DNA of 64,000 nucleotides from Kribbella catacumbae DSM 19601 (GTDB taxonomy: Bacteria; Actinomycetota; Actinomycetes; Propionibacteriales; Kribbellaceae), in contig NZ_AQUZ01000014.1 of assembly GCF_000372465.1 (NCBI RefSeq), positions 3,443 to 67,442 of the forward strand, written 5' to 3'. Below are positions 1 through 9,738 of the stretch, in pieces (within the stretch, counting starts at the first letter, position 1; each line of letters begins with the position of its first letter). The notes under the pieces were generated by a model. The model did no database searches. It was not told the DNA's origin and saw nothing but the letters and a program-made list of their open reading frames with translations. The translations under genes were made by a program, and so were the position numbers.

Positions 1-48
1 GGGTGGGCTCGCGACGCCTGCTCCGCTACGCTACGCCAGCTGCATCGC
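1..48 (-). repeat. Repeat family A, copy 1 (inverted)
   Basis: Read on the minus strand, this begins GCGATGCAGC and continues through a GCGGAGCAGGCGTCGCGAG core. That pattern recurs in plus orientation at 427-480, 533-584 and, more diverged, 1499-1533. The same GCATCGC end occurs again at 74-81. Confidence 0.7.
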
Positions 49-426
49 GGGTAAAAGCTGGCGCTGCGCCGGGTGCATCGCTGGAGAGAGCGGCGGTGGG
101 CGAGGCGAGTACGACGTCGCCCGCCGCTGATCGCGTGTTTCGCGCGATAGCCCGGCATCCGGGGCGGGCCCGACTACATTCGCCCGGCGATGGATGCCGG
201 GATTTAGCGAGATGCGTGGTGCTGACACCAGCCTTCTCAGTCAACCTCGCGATCGAAAGGCTGCCTGCACTCCGAACGATCTGGCTGCTCGTATCCCGCA
301 CCAGCCCAAGCCCAGCCACCGGCCTCAACTGATCCACGAGCGCGGCCTCGACGATATCCAGCATCGCCCCAGGCGTCGCGGCACTATCAAGCCGCCCAGC
401 CAACTCCTTGGCCCGACGCATCGCCA

Positions 427-480
427 GCGATGCAGCCGGCGTAGCGAAGCGGAGCAGGCGTCCGAGCCCTACTCCACCCA
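427..480 (+). repeat. Repeat family A, copy 2
   Basis: Starts GCGATGCAGCCGGCGTAG and continues with GAAGCGGAGCAGGCGT. It matches the minus strand of 1-48 almost base for base over about 45 bases. Confidence 0.7.
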
Positions 481-532
481 TTCACCCACCTCCCCTCATG
501 CCGGGAACGCAGGACAGCGCCAGCTACCAGCA

Positions 533-584
533 GCGATGCAGCCCGGCGTAGTGAAGCGGAGCCGGCGTCGCGAGCCCGCCCACA
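533..584 (+). repeat. Repeat family A, copy 3
   Basis: Starts GCGATGCAGCCCGGCGTAG, followed by GCGGAGCCGGCGTCGCGAG. It is a close copy of 427-480 about 106 bases further on. Confidence 0.7.
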
Positions 585-630
585 CCCGCGCCGCGAACGC
601 GCCGGCTGAGGCCGACTGGCGCCATCGATG

Positions 631-693
631 TGGTTAATCCCTCGTATGGGGGTTGGCCTCCTGTTCTGCCAGGGGGTGAACCCCGGCGAAGGG
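631..693 (+). repeat. Repeat family B, copy 1
   Basis: About 63 bases starting TGGTTAATCCCTCGTATG and running through a CCAGGGGGTGAACCCC core. The unit recurs in direct orientation at 1227-1290 with a handful of substitutions. The sequence before both copies (GCGCCGGCTG) is also shared, so the true unit is longer. Confidence 0.7.
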
Positions 694-696
694 GGG

Positions 697-717
697 AACC
701 CCAAAGCCGGTTAGTTA
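697..717. repeat. Left arm of 21-bp perfect inverted repeat
   Basis: This 21-base arm begins AACCCCAAAGCCGG and its exact reverse complement lies at 1088-1108. The two arms enclose 370 bases with no coding potential, which looks like the ends of a small dead element. Confidence 0.65.
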
Positions 718-1087
718 GGTGGAGTGTCACTTCGTCAAGGACATCTGGGTGGTGGCCGAGTCCCGCGCGGTGCGGAGCGGCGTGCTGGCCGGCCACGCGG
801 CGCTCGCGGTCTGGTCGATAGCGCCTGATCCGACCAATAGCCGGCTACAGCGCGCCATCGGCACCGGAACCGGCCATCGGCACCCCGCAACCCGGCGTAC
901 CCGCCTGGACGGGTGCTCGCCCCGCCCGCCCTGGCGGGGGCCGGGCGCCAGCGCATACCCAGCTCCGGTCAGCAAACGCTTCCCTCGGCGTGTCGGGGCA
1001 TCGGCGCCGGGTCGTGCGTGCACAGCCGTCCGCACCTTCCGGCCCTGCGGCGGGCCGACCTCGGCGAAACACCGTCCCGGAACCGCT

Positions 1088-1108
1088 TAACTAACCGGCT
1101 TTGGGGTT
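1088..1108. repeat. Right arm of 21-bp perfect inverted repeat
   Basis: Exact reverse complement of 697-717. The sequence following this arm (about 1109-1190) is a diverged copy of the sequence following the second family B copy (about 1300-1365), so this is also a junction between repeat units. Confidence 0.65.
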
Positions 1109-1226
1109 AACCCCGCAGTCGGCGACGGCTGCCGCCGGGCGTACCGGGCTGAGATCGTGTCTGCTGGTGCACGCCGAGGCAGTTCCGTCCGGGGACGCGC
1201 CGGCTGGGCGGTCGGCACCGTTGGTG

Positions 1227-1290
1227 TGGTTAGCCCCTCGTATGGGGGTTGGCCTCTTGTTCTGCCAGGGGGTGAACCCCGCGAAAGGGG
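1227..1290 (+). repeat. Repeat family B, copy 2
   Basis: Direct copy of 631-693, starting TGGTTAGCCCCTCGTATG and containing the same CCAGGGGGTGAACCCC core, with one base fewer near the end. Confidence 0.7.
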
Positions 1291-1363
1291 GTTAGCCACA
1301 CTGTCGGCGGCCGCTGCCGCCGATGTGCCGGGCTGAGGCTGTGCCTGCTGGGGGATGCGCCCG

Positions 1364-1442
1364 CCGAGAAGGATGTGCGCCGAGGAGGATGTGCGCGCCG
1401 AGGAGGATGTGCGCCGAGGACGATGCGCCCGATGAGGATGCG
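1364..1442 (+). repeat. Short tandem repeat, about five units
   Basis: Five successive units of 14-18 bases with the consensus CCGAGGAGGATGTGCG. Units two and three are identical; the last two have decayed. A low-complexity array at the end of the non-coding island. Confidence 0.75.
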
Positions 1443-1498
1443 AGCCTGGCTCGGCTCTCTACGTCCGGTCGCACGCGTTAGCGCCAGCTGTGACACCA

Positions 1499-1533
1499 GC
1501 GATGCAGTCGACGGCGCGGAGCAGGCGTGCGAG
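1499..1533 (+). repeat. Repeat family A, diverged copy 4
   Basis: GCGATGCAG followed, after a few changes, by GCGGAGCAGGCGTGCGAG. A shorter, more mutated member of the family at 1-48, 427-480 and 533-584. It ends just before the stop codon of the GH116 gene. Confidence 0.5.
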
Positions 1534-1551
1534 CGTTGCGGCGGACGTGTT

Positions 1552-4008
1552 TCAGGACAGTCGCAAGACAGCGCCGGCCCGCAGCGTGGAGCCATCCAGT
1601 CGGATCGGCGTCCGGTCGGGCAGCTGCAGTTTAGTGATCCGGACCGCCCCATCGCGAACCGTCAACACCACCCCGTCGTCGATAACAAGAGTTCCAAAGG
1701 CATCCCCCGTCGACCAGAAGTGACGCCTCGACCCGTACTGCGGCGCGAAGCGCATCACCCCGCTGCGCCCGTCATAGTCAAAGCCACTCAACGCGACGAC
1801 CGCACCCCAGCTCGCCATCGCCCGCGCGTAGTGATGCCCGCACTCCGCCTCATCGAACGGATTGCGCCGCGCGCCGTCATACCGCGCCCGAACATCGGCG
1901 ATGACCTGAAGACCCTCCTCGACCAACCCTTCGGAGATCAGGCCGACGGCGAGGATGTGTTCGAAGCCGGTCATCACCTCAGCGAAGTACGGAAACGGCC
2001 GCTCGGGCCGGTTGCCGCGGGGGTAGCTGCACATCAGGACCGCAGACTCGTCGCCAAGGACGTAGCTGCGCATGTGGTTGAAGTGGTCGTGGAAGCCGCT
2101 GCGGCCGTTGTGTTTCAGGATGCTGCGCAGCGTCGTGGTCACCTGCGCTGGGTCGTGAAGGTGACCGAGCTGCGCGATGTGCGCGACATGCTGCCCGACC
2201 AATTGGTCGATGAGGCAACCATCGCCCAGCTGGAGTTCGGGCTTGGTCGGGTCGGCGGCGCCCATTCGTTCGCGGAGGCCGTCGGCGATGTCGTCGGCTG
2301 ACAAGGGTGGGCGGATCTCGTGCCGGAAGTACTCGCCGTTGAACAGCTGTGAACCCATCCAGGCGCTGCCATGCTCGAACAACCGGCGACAGTCCTTGGC
2401 CAGCGAGTCTTCGCCGAGATAGCGCGCCATCTCCTCGCAGGCGCGCAGGGCGGCGAGGTACCACGACTGCATCTGCGGATTCGGGCCGTAGTACTCGACG
2501 TCCATCGTGTTGTGCTGGCAGCCCTCCATCACGCCGTCGCGATCCGCATCCCAGCCGCCGGGGATCCAGCAAAACTCAAGCGCGCGTCGAGCCGCCGGCC
2601 AAAGCGACCGCAGCAACTCGTCATCGCCGCTCAGCCGCCAGTCGAGGTACAGCTTGACCAGACAACCGAGCTGACCGTCCGCCGCGGCCACTCGCCAATC
2701 CGTAGCGGCGGTCGATAGCGGCAGGCCGACCCGGAAGCTCATCAGGCCATCCGAGTCGGTGGCATGGGCGAACTCGACCTCTCGCAACGACCGGGCCAGC
2801 GAACCGAACAGGTACGGCGTGGCCTGTTCGTAGTTCCAGACGTGAGTGCAACTGCCGAAGCAGCTGCCGACATGATCGGAGCATCCTTCCCAACCGAAGA
2901 ACCTGCCATCCGGCGTACGGAAGACGGTCTGGCTTCGCAGGGTGCTCAGGTTGAAGAGCGCAGCCTCCTTGACCTGGGCCGGCAGATCGCTATCAAGGAA
3001 GTCGTTGACGAAGGCAAGAGTGCGAGCTTCGAGATCCGCCAGCTGGGGAGCGAAACGGGTCAGCGCATCCCAAGCATCAGCCGACAGTGTCGTGTAGTGG
3101 TTGCCGACGACAACGTCATTCTCCCAGGCGAGACGGTTCGGGAAATGCCAGCCCAGCAAGAAGGTGAACGACTCGGTGGCGCCGGCCGCGATGGTTCGCA
3201 GGTCGGCGACGGAGGCGTTGGGTGTCGCCGAGGTACTGACTCGTTCGTCGAGCCGGCCGTCGGCGCTGAAGTCGTCCCAGAAGTCGAGCAGGCTGTCACC
3301 CCAGGTCCGGTCCGACCAGCCTGTACGGCGGCTGACGTCCTGGCCGTCCAGGATCGCCAAAGCTATCGATCCCCATTGCTCAGCGGCTGGATCGACTCCG
3401 CTACTCCGAAGCAGTACCCCGCTCAGTCGGTCGCCCTCGGCAACAACATTCCCATTGCCCGCAGCAACATCTGCAGTGCCGTCGCGGCCGATGAAGTTCT
3501 GCAGGGAGCCGGCCAATGCCACCCGGAGTGGCTCAGCCGTCCGGTTGGTGACCTCGAAGCGGAGTACGGCGATCGGCCACGAGCTCGCCTCGACGTCCGT
3601 GGGGACTAGCGGGTTGAAGCCCTGCACCTGAACGCCGATCGGGACATCCGGGTCGGAGAGGATCACCTGACCGAAGGGATACGCGGCTTCGAAAGCTGCC
3701 TGGCGAAAGCGGGGCAGGCCGTGGTTCTGGGCGGCGCTGCCATGGGCGCCCTCGTACTCGCTGAGGTCCAGTGGTCCTTCGGCTGCGCGGGTGGTGACGG
3801 TGCCGTCGGGCGTCTCGGTGCGGACGGCGAAGAACGCAGTACCGGGGTGGAAGCCTTTGGCGGGCCGGTTGACGATCTCCCAGTCGCGGAGATTGCCCCG
3901 GCCGCCGAGGCTGACTGTGCCGGTCCCGATGCCTCCCAGCGGAAGGGCGATCCGTCGCAGGTTGTCGCCGGTGTAGGACCGCAGACCTGGCCAGTCAGCT
4001 CTCGTCAT
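1552..4008 (-). CDS. GH116 family beta-glucosidase (GBA2-like)
   Basis: An 818-residue protein of the family of non-lysosomal glucosylceramidase and bacterial GH116 beta-glucosidases/xylosidases. The N-terminal beta-sandwich opens with a LPLGGIGTGTVSLGG motif near residue 25. The C-terminal alpha-barrel carries FFGWEGCSDHVG (Glu374) and HNTMDVEYYGPN (Asp503), my candidates for nucleophile and acid/base by analogy with GBA2; the assignment is not proven. There is no signal peptide, so it probably acts in the cytoplasm on imported glycosides. Length is normal for the family. It stands alone, with a decayed MFS gene upstream and the repeat island downstream. The ATG start is the first in frame and leads directly into the conserved N-terminus. 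Confidence 0.85.
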   Translation of the reverse strand: MTRADWPGLRSYTGDNLRRIALPLGGIGTGTVSLGGRGNLRDWEIVNRPAKGFHPGTAFFAVRTETPDGTVTTRAAEGPLDLSEYEGAHGSAAQNHGLPRFRQAAFEAAYPFGQVILSDPDVPIGVQVQGFNPLVPTDVEASSWPIAVLRFEVTNRTAEPLRVALAGSLQNFIGRDGTADVAAGNGNVVAEGDRLSGVLLRSSGVDPAAEQWGSIALAILDGQDVSRRTGWSDRTWGDSLLDFWDDFSADGRLDERVSTSATPNASVADLRTIAAGATESFTFLLGWHFPNRLAWENDVVVGNHYTTLSADAWDALTRFAPQLADLEARTLAFVNDFLDSDLPAQVKEAALFNLSTLRSQTVFRTPDGRFFGWEGCSDHVGSCFGSCTHVWNYEQATPYLFGSLARSLREVEFAHATDSDGLMSFRVGLPLSTAATDWRVAAADGQLGCLVKLYLDWRLSGDDELLRSLWPAARRALEFCWIPGGWDADRDGVMEGCQHNTMDVEYYGPNPQMQSWYLAALRACEEMARYLGEDSLAKDCRRLFEHGSAWMGSQLFNGEYFRHEIRPPLSADDIADGLRERMGAADPTKPELQLGDGCLIDQLVGQHVAHIAQLGHLHDPAQVTTTLRSILKHNGRSGFHDHFNHMRSYVLGDESAVLMCSYPRGNRPERPFPYFAEVMTGFEHILAVGLISEGLVEEGLQVIADVRARYDGARRNPFDEAECGHHYARAMASWGAVVALSGFDYDGRSGVMRFAPQYGSRRHFWSTGDAFGTLVIDDGVVLTVRDGAVRITKLQLPDRTPIRLDGSTLRAGAVLRLS

Positions 4009-4073
4009 ACCTCAGCAGCCTAGATGCTGGCCGCCGCGGTGGAAATCGATATCTGCGAAGCGCGGTAGACCAC

Positions 4074-4332
4074 TCAGGCGTCGGCCGTGGTGAGGGCCGC
4101 GGCCTCGGCCTCGGAGTGCGCGGTGGGAGTGCGCAGGTGGGAGAGGCTTCCAGCCGGTGGCCAGTACTCCGACAGCAAGCACGACCGCGAAGGCGCCGAC
4201 GTAGAAGGGGAGTTGCAGGTTGATCTCCTCGCCGAGCTTGCTGGCCAGCCATGGCGCGACCGCGCCGCCGGAGAACCGCACGAAGCTGTACGCCGCCGAG
4301 GTGGTGCCGCGTTCGACCGGAGCGGCAGGCAC
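4074..4332 (-). pseudogene. MFS transporter remnant (C-terminal fragment)
   Basis: The first 60 residues read like the last two helices of a drug-efflux MFS protein: a VERGTTSAAYSFVRFSGG loop, then LPFYVGAFAVVLAVGVLATG. The other ten or so helices are missing because the glycosyltransferase gene ends only 3 bases upstream. The frame then shifts: in another frame the sequence continues HSEAEAAALTTADA and stops at 4074, a plausible native C-terminus, whereas the original frame runs on to 4012 as arginine/histidine-rich noise. N-terminal truncation plus a frameshift means a pseudogene. A GTG at 4332 could still allow translation of a short piece. Confidence 0.75.
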
Positions 4333-4335
4333 TAC

Positions 4336-5592
4336 TCAGCGGACGCCGGCCACGCCGGCGATCGCGTGGGCGGCTTCGGCGGGGCCGTCGGCGGCGGCGT
4401 ACAGCTTTTGGATCTGTACTGCGGACTCGCGGTGGCTCGGGTTGTCGAGCATCTGGGCCGCGATGGTGGCGAGGTTGTCAGTGGGTGCCGCCCGCCGAGC
4501 CGCGCCGAGGCGTTCGAGGAGGGCGATGTTGAGGTCTTGTTCGATGTGGAGCGGGATGCCGAGGAGTGGGGTGCCGGCGGCCATGGCTGTCTGGGTGCTG
4601 CCTTGGCCGCCGGTGGTGATGGCCAGGTCGACCTGGGGCATGACGAGGTGGCTGGGGAGAGTGCCTTCGATCAGGATGCGGTCGGTGCCCAGGTCGGTGA
4701 GGTCGTGGATGGTGCCGGCGACGAGGATGCGGGTGTCGAGGGTGCTGAGTGCGGTGATCGCGGCGCGGACCTGGGTGGATGGCGTTGACGTCATGGCCAG
4801 GTAGATGGTCGGGCCGGGGTGGTTGAGGAACTTCCGGACTCGGTCCGGCAGCGGTAGGTCGAGGTGCGCGAAGAGTGGGCCGACGGCGGTGAGTCGCGAG
4901 CCGGGGCGGTAGCCGACCCTGCCCTCGGGAGTCCAGGTGGCGAGGTCGGCGGCTGAGATTCCCAGTACTTCGGGGACTTCAGGTACCAGTGAGAGATCGC
5001 CGAGCAGGAGCGCCGACAGGCTGGGAACGCCTTCTATTCCTAGCGATTCGGCCACGCGGTTGAAGCCGCCGCAGTACGCCGTCGTGCGGTTGGAGGTCCG
5101 GTTGATGAGGAATCGGCTGAGCCATTTGGGCGCGCGCCTCAAGCGCGGATCCACCGGATAAGTCGGTGCCGGGAGCAACCGTCTCTCGAAGACCGGCGGC
5201 ACGAAGCTGCCTGCGTGTTCGGTCACCACCCGCACTCCGGCCAGCCGTGACGACAGGAGCGTGGTGAGCGTGAAGCCGGTGACCGCGACCGTGATGCCGT
5301 GCGCTCTGAAGTACTCCGCTTCCGCCTGCACGTAGGACCGGAGTTCGTCATCGTCGTACATGCTCTGCCGTGGATCGCCCAGCCCGACGGCCGAACCGAC
5401 GAAACGCGCCGCTCTGGCTGACGACAGGCCAGGACCCAGTACGTCGTACGGGAGGCCGGCCAGGAGGCGTTCGTGCGGGCCACCGTGGATGGCGACGCGG
5501 ACCGGGAGGCCGAGCTCGGTCAGGGCTCGGTGGAGCTCCAGCATCCGGGATGTCTCGGACAGGTAGGCGCAGTGCGGCAGTAAGCAGATCAC
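4336..5592 (-). CDS. GT1-family glycosyltransferase (MGT/UGT-like)
   Basis: About 418 residues with the GT-B fold order of UGT/MGT-type enzymes: an N-terminal acceptor domain from CLLPHCAYLSETSRMLEL onward and a C-terminal donor domain with TTGGQGSTQTAMAAGTPLL followed by IPLHIEQDLN, the counterpart of the sugar-nucleotide box. The usual His before the glycines is replaced (TTGG rather than THGG). I chose the GTG at 5592, preceded by GAAGGGGG, because longer starts would run through the operator at 5615-5634. It is divergent from marR. Relatives glycosylate macrolides or other small hydrophobic compounds, so detoxification under MarR control is a reasonable inference; the acceptor is unknown. 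Confidence 0.75.
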   Translation of the reverse strand: MICLLPHCAYLSETSRMLELHRALTELGLPVRVAIHGGPHERLLAGLPYDVLGPGLSSARAARFVGSAVGLGDPRQSMYDDDELRSYVQAEAEYFRAHGITVAVTGFTLTTLLSSRLAGVRVVTEHAGSFVPPVFERRLLPAPTYPVDPRLRRAPKWLSRFLINRTSNRTTAYCGGFNRVAESLGIEGVPSLSALLLGDLSLVPEVPEVLGISAADLATWTPEGRVGYRPGSRLTAVGPLFAHLDLPLPDRVRKFLNHPGPTIYLAMTSTPSTQVRAAITALSTLDTRILVAGTIHDLTDLGTDRILIEGTLPSHLVMPQVDLAITTGGQGSTQTAMAAGTPLLGIPLHIEQDLNIALLERLGAARRAAPTDNLATIAAQMLDNPSHRESAVQIQKLYAAADGPAEAAHAIAGVAGVR

Positions 5593-5614
5593 GATCTTGC
5601 CCCCTTCGACAGTG

Positions 5615-5634
5615 ATAGGTAATATATTGCCTAT
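5615..5634. promoter_or_regulatory. Probable MarR operator
   Basis: ATAGGTAATATATTGCCTAT is a 20-bp palindrome with a single mismatched pair and a fully AT core, striking in a 70% GC setting. It lies between the divergent GT1 and marR genes and overlaps the marR ATG (5633), so a bound regulator would block both directions. Confidence 0.7.
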
Positions 5635-6112
5635 GTCACCAGGGAGCAAGACCGAGGAACTGCTCGGGATCGGGCCGGACTCGGCGCTGGAGCCGTCGAT
5701 CCGTGCCTTCCGGACTACGCTCACACTGGCCCAGCGGCTGCGCTACGCGATGGACGAGCGGTTGCGCGAGGACGGGTTGACCACCCAGCAGGCCGCACTG
5801 ATCACCGTCGTGGTTGCCGCGGGCAAGCCGTCGCTGGCCGAGGCAGCGGCGGCACTGGGCAGCACCCATCAGAATGTCGCGCAGATCGTCGCGGCCCTGG
5901 TCCGCAAGGATCTCCTCCGAGTCGAGCCGGACCCGGCTGACAAACGCCGCAAGTTGCTCTCGGCAACAAATCACAGTGCGGACTTCTGGAAGCAACGAGA
6001 CGTCGGCGACCATGCGGCCGTCGCCGGGTGGTTCGGCGACCTCAGTCCGGCCGAGCTCAAGACCTTCTGTGAGCTGTCCGATCGCGTGATCGCGAGGCTC
6101 GCCGATGGTTAA
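5633..6112 (+). CDS. MarR family transcriptional regulator
   Basis: 159 residues with the MarR winged-helix layout: helix 1 dimerisation region, then LTTQQAALITVVVAAGKPSLAEAAAALGSTHQNVAQIVAALVRKDLL-type recognition helices and the wing EPDPADKRRKLLSAT (DxRR signature). The ATG at 5633 sits inside its probable operator, suggesting a leaderless or very short-leader message and tight autorepression. It is divergent from the GT1 gene and overlaps the following methyltransferase by 8 bases, so the two are co-transcribed. Its ligand is probably a compound modified by the glycosyltransferase; that is inference from context. Confidence 0.85.
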   Translation: MSPGSKTEELLGIGPDSALEPSIRAFRTTLTLAQRLRYAMDERLREDGLTTQQAALITVVVAAGKPSLAEAAAALGSTHQNVAQIVAALVRKDLLRVEPDPADKRRKLLSATNHSADFWKQRDVGDHAAVAGWFGDLSPAELKTFCELSDRVIARLADG

Positions 6113-6566
6113 GGCAGCGCTCGGCAGTACGGCGTTCTTCTTCGCCGCGCCCTGCGTGGTCGCGGGCGTGATCCCGTGGTGGATCAACGGCTGGTCCGAC
6201 GTGAAGTTCTGGCCGGCGTTGCTGCTGATCATCGGCGGCGTGGTGATCCTGCTGCGTGCCTTCGTCCGCTTCGTGCGCGAAGGCCGCGGCACCCCGGCTC
6301 CGATCGCGCCGACGGAGCAACTGGTGATCGGCGGCGACTACCGCTTTGTCCGCAATCCCATGTACGTCGGGGTGGTGGCGGCCGTACTCGGTCAGGCCCT
6401 GCTCTTCCTCGATGCTTGGCTGTTCGGCTATGCGGTCTTGGCGTGGGCAGTGATGGCGTCCTTCGTCCGTTGGTACGAAGAGCCCGTACTCCGGCGTCGC
6501 TACGGCTCGCAGTACGACGAGTACCGCAAGTCGGTGCCGGCCTGGATTCCTAAGGTGCGACCGTAG
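6105..6566 (+). CDS. Isoprenylcysteine carboxyl methyltransferase (ICMT)-like membrane protein
   Basis: 153 residues with four hydrophobic stretches (about 8-27, 34-52, 85-103, 106-123) and the ICMT/PEMT-type signature YRFVRNPMYVGVVAAVLGQALLF, then WYEEPVLRRRYGSQYDEY at the C-terminus. In this superfamily the RNPMY and EE..L...YG..Y.EY elements bind S-adenosylmethionine, and the substrates are lipids or prenylated molecules. The substrate here is unknown. It starts inside the end of marR (8-base overlap) and its last 17 bases overlap the convergent solute-binding protein gene. Confidence 0.7.
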   Translation: MVKAALGSTAFFFAAPCVVAGVIPWWINGWSDVKFWPALLLIIGGVVILLRAFVRFVREGRGTPAPIAPTEQLVIGGDYRFVRNPMYVGVVAAVLGQALLFLDAWLFGYAVLAWAVMASFVRWYEEPVLRRRYGSQYDEYRKSVPAWIPKVRP

Positions 6567-7254
6567 CGTCGGACTGGCCGGCGCGTTGGAGGGACTCGGC
6601 AACGAAGCCATTGGCCTTCAGTTCCTCGACCAGTTCGCTGAGGAACCGTACGGTTTCGGGCTGCCGGTTCTTCGTCGTGCCGACCGCTTGCTGGATCTGC
6701 ATGAAGCGCTCGTCGATCACCCGGATGCCGGCCTGTGTCGAGGCGAACGCCGTGATCGGCTGCCGGATCCCCGCCGCCGCTTCCAGCCCTTCGGCGAGGA
6801 ACACGTCGACGCCTTCGGAACCGCGGACAACCGTCGCGTTCTCCAGCGTGCGGGTCAGGAACAGGTCGTACGCCGAACCCTGCTTCACCCCGATCCGGAC
6901 CCCGGGACTGTCCACCTCGCCGACCGTGGTCAGCGCCGAGTCCGTCGGTACGGCGTACACGCCCTCGATCTCGACGTACGGCGCCGTGAAGGCGACCTCG
7001 GCCTCCCGGGCGGGATCGATCGCCAGGAAGCAGAGGTCCGCACGTCCTTCGACCATCGCCTCGAACGACTTGCGCGCCGCGTCGAAGCAGAGAAACTCCA
7101 CCGGTACGCCGAGCCGCGCCGCGATCTCCCGGGCGAGGTCGACCGTGATGCCGGCCGGCTCGTCCGGGGTGCCCTGCGCGAGGACCGGATTGCCCAGGTT
7201 GATCGAGGCTCGCAGTACACCGGTGGGGGCCAGATCCGCGGAGATGGAGGTCAT
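6550..7254 (-). CDS. Family 3 amino-acid-type solute-binding protein without signal peptide
   Basis: 234 residues matching the periplasmic binding protein fold of polar amino acid ABC importers: LRASINLGNPVLAQG near the start, then GITVDLAREIAARLGVPVEF, the first-lobe pattern, and GVRIGVKQGSAYDLFLTRTL opening lobe two. Oddly, no signal peptide or lipobox precedes the mature-like N-terminus MTSISADLAPTG, and no permease or ATPase is nearby. It follows the cholesterol oxidase gene by 23 bases and is probably co-transcribed with it. It may be a cytoplasmic ligand-binding protein rather than a transporter component. The 3' end overlaps the convergent methyltransferase gene by 17 bases. Confidence 0.75.
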   Translation of the reverse strand: MTSISADLAPTGVLRASINLGNPVLAQGTPDEPAGITVDLAREIAARLGVPVEFLCFDAARKSFEAMVEGRADLCFLAIDPAREAEVAFTAPYVEIEGVYAVPTDSALTTVGEVDSPGVRIGVKQGSAYDLFLTRTLENATVVRGSEGVDVFLAEGLEAAAGIRQPITAFASTQAGIRVIDERFMQIQQAVGTTKNRQPETVRFLSELVEELKANGFVAESLQRAGQSDATVAP

Positions 7255-7277
7255 GAGGCCCGAGCGTATAACCCCGG

Positions 7278-9683
<2,406 letters not shown>

Positions 9684-9687
9684 GGAT

Positions 9688-9712
9688 CCCCCTCGCTCCG
9701 CTCGGGGCGAGG
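9688..9712. terminator. Hairpin between tetR and the efflux gene
   Basis: CCTCGC pairs with GCGAGG across a 10-base loop, with alternative CCCC/GGGG pairing, directly after the tetR stop and 26 bases before the MFS start. No T run follows, so it may only attenuate transcription or stabilise the message. Confidence 0.4.
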
Positions 9713-9738
9713 TTCAGTACCGACCAGAAAGGTCAAGC

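Larger units (their letters stand above)
1..1551. other. Gene-free, repeat-rich island
   Basis: About 1.5 kb with no reading frame that looks like a protein: all open frames here are arginine/proline-rich and none resembles a known family. The stretch is instead built from diverged copies of at least three repeat types (listed separately) in both orientations. It may be the remains of mobile or palindromic elements accumulated downstream of the GH116 gene, which ends at 1552. The left edge of the window cuts it, so its full size is unknown. Confidence 0.7.

Noticed and set aside
1375..2301. 308-codon frame on the plus strand over the GH116 3' end
   Set aside because: It overlaps the well-supported GH116 gene and shows no domain; codon-position bias follows the GH116 strand.
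4012..4332. Small intact membrane protein gene
   Set aside because: The N-terminal half equals the end of MFS transporters and the C-terminal half is frame-shifted noise, so it is called a pseudogene.
5593..5724. Longer glycosyltransferase start at 5724
   Set aside because: It would place 44 unconserved residues across the operator and into the marR coding region; the GTG at 5592 has a good binding site.
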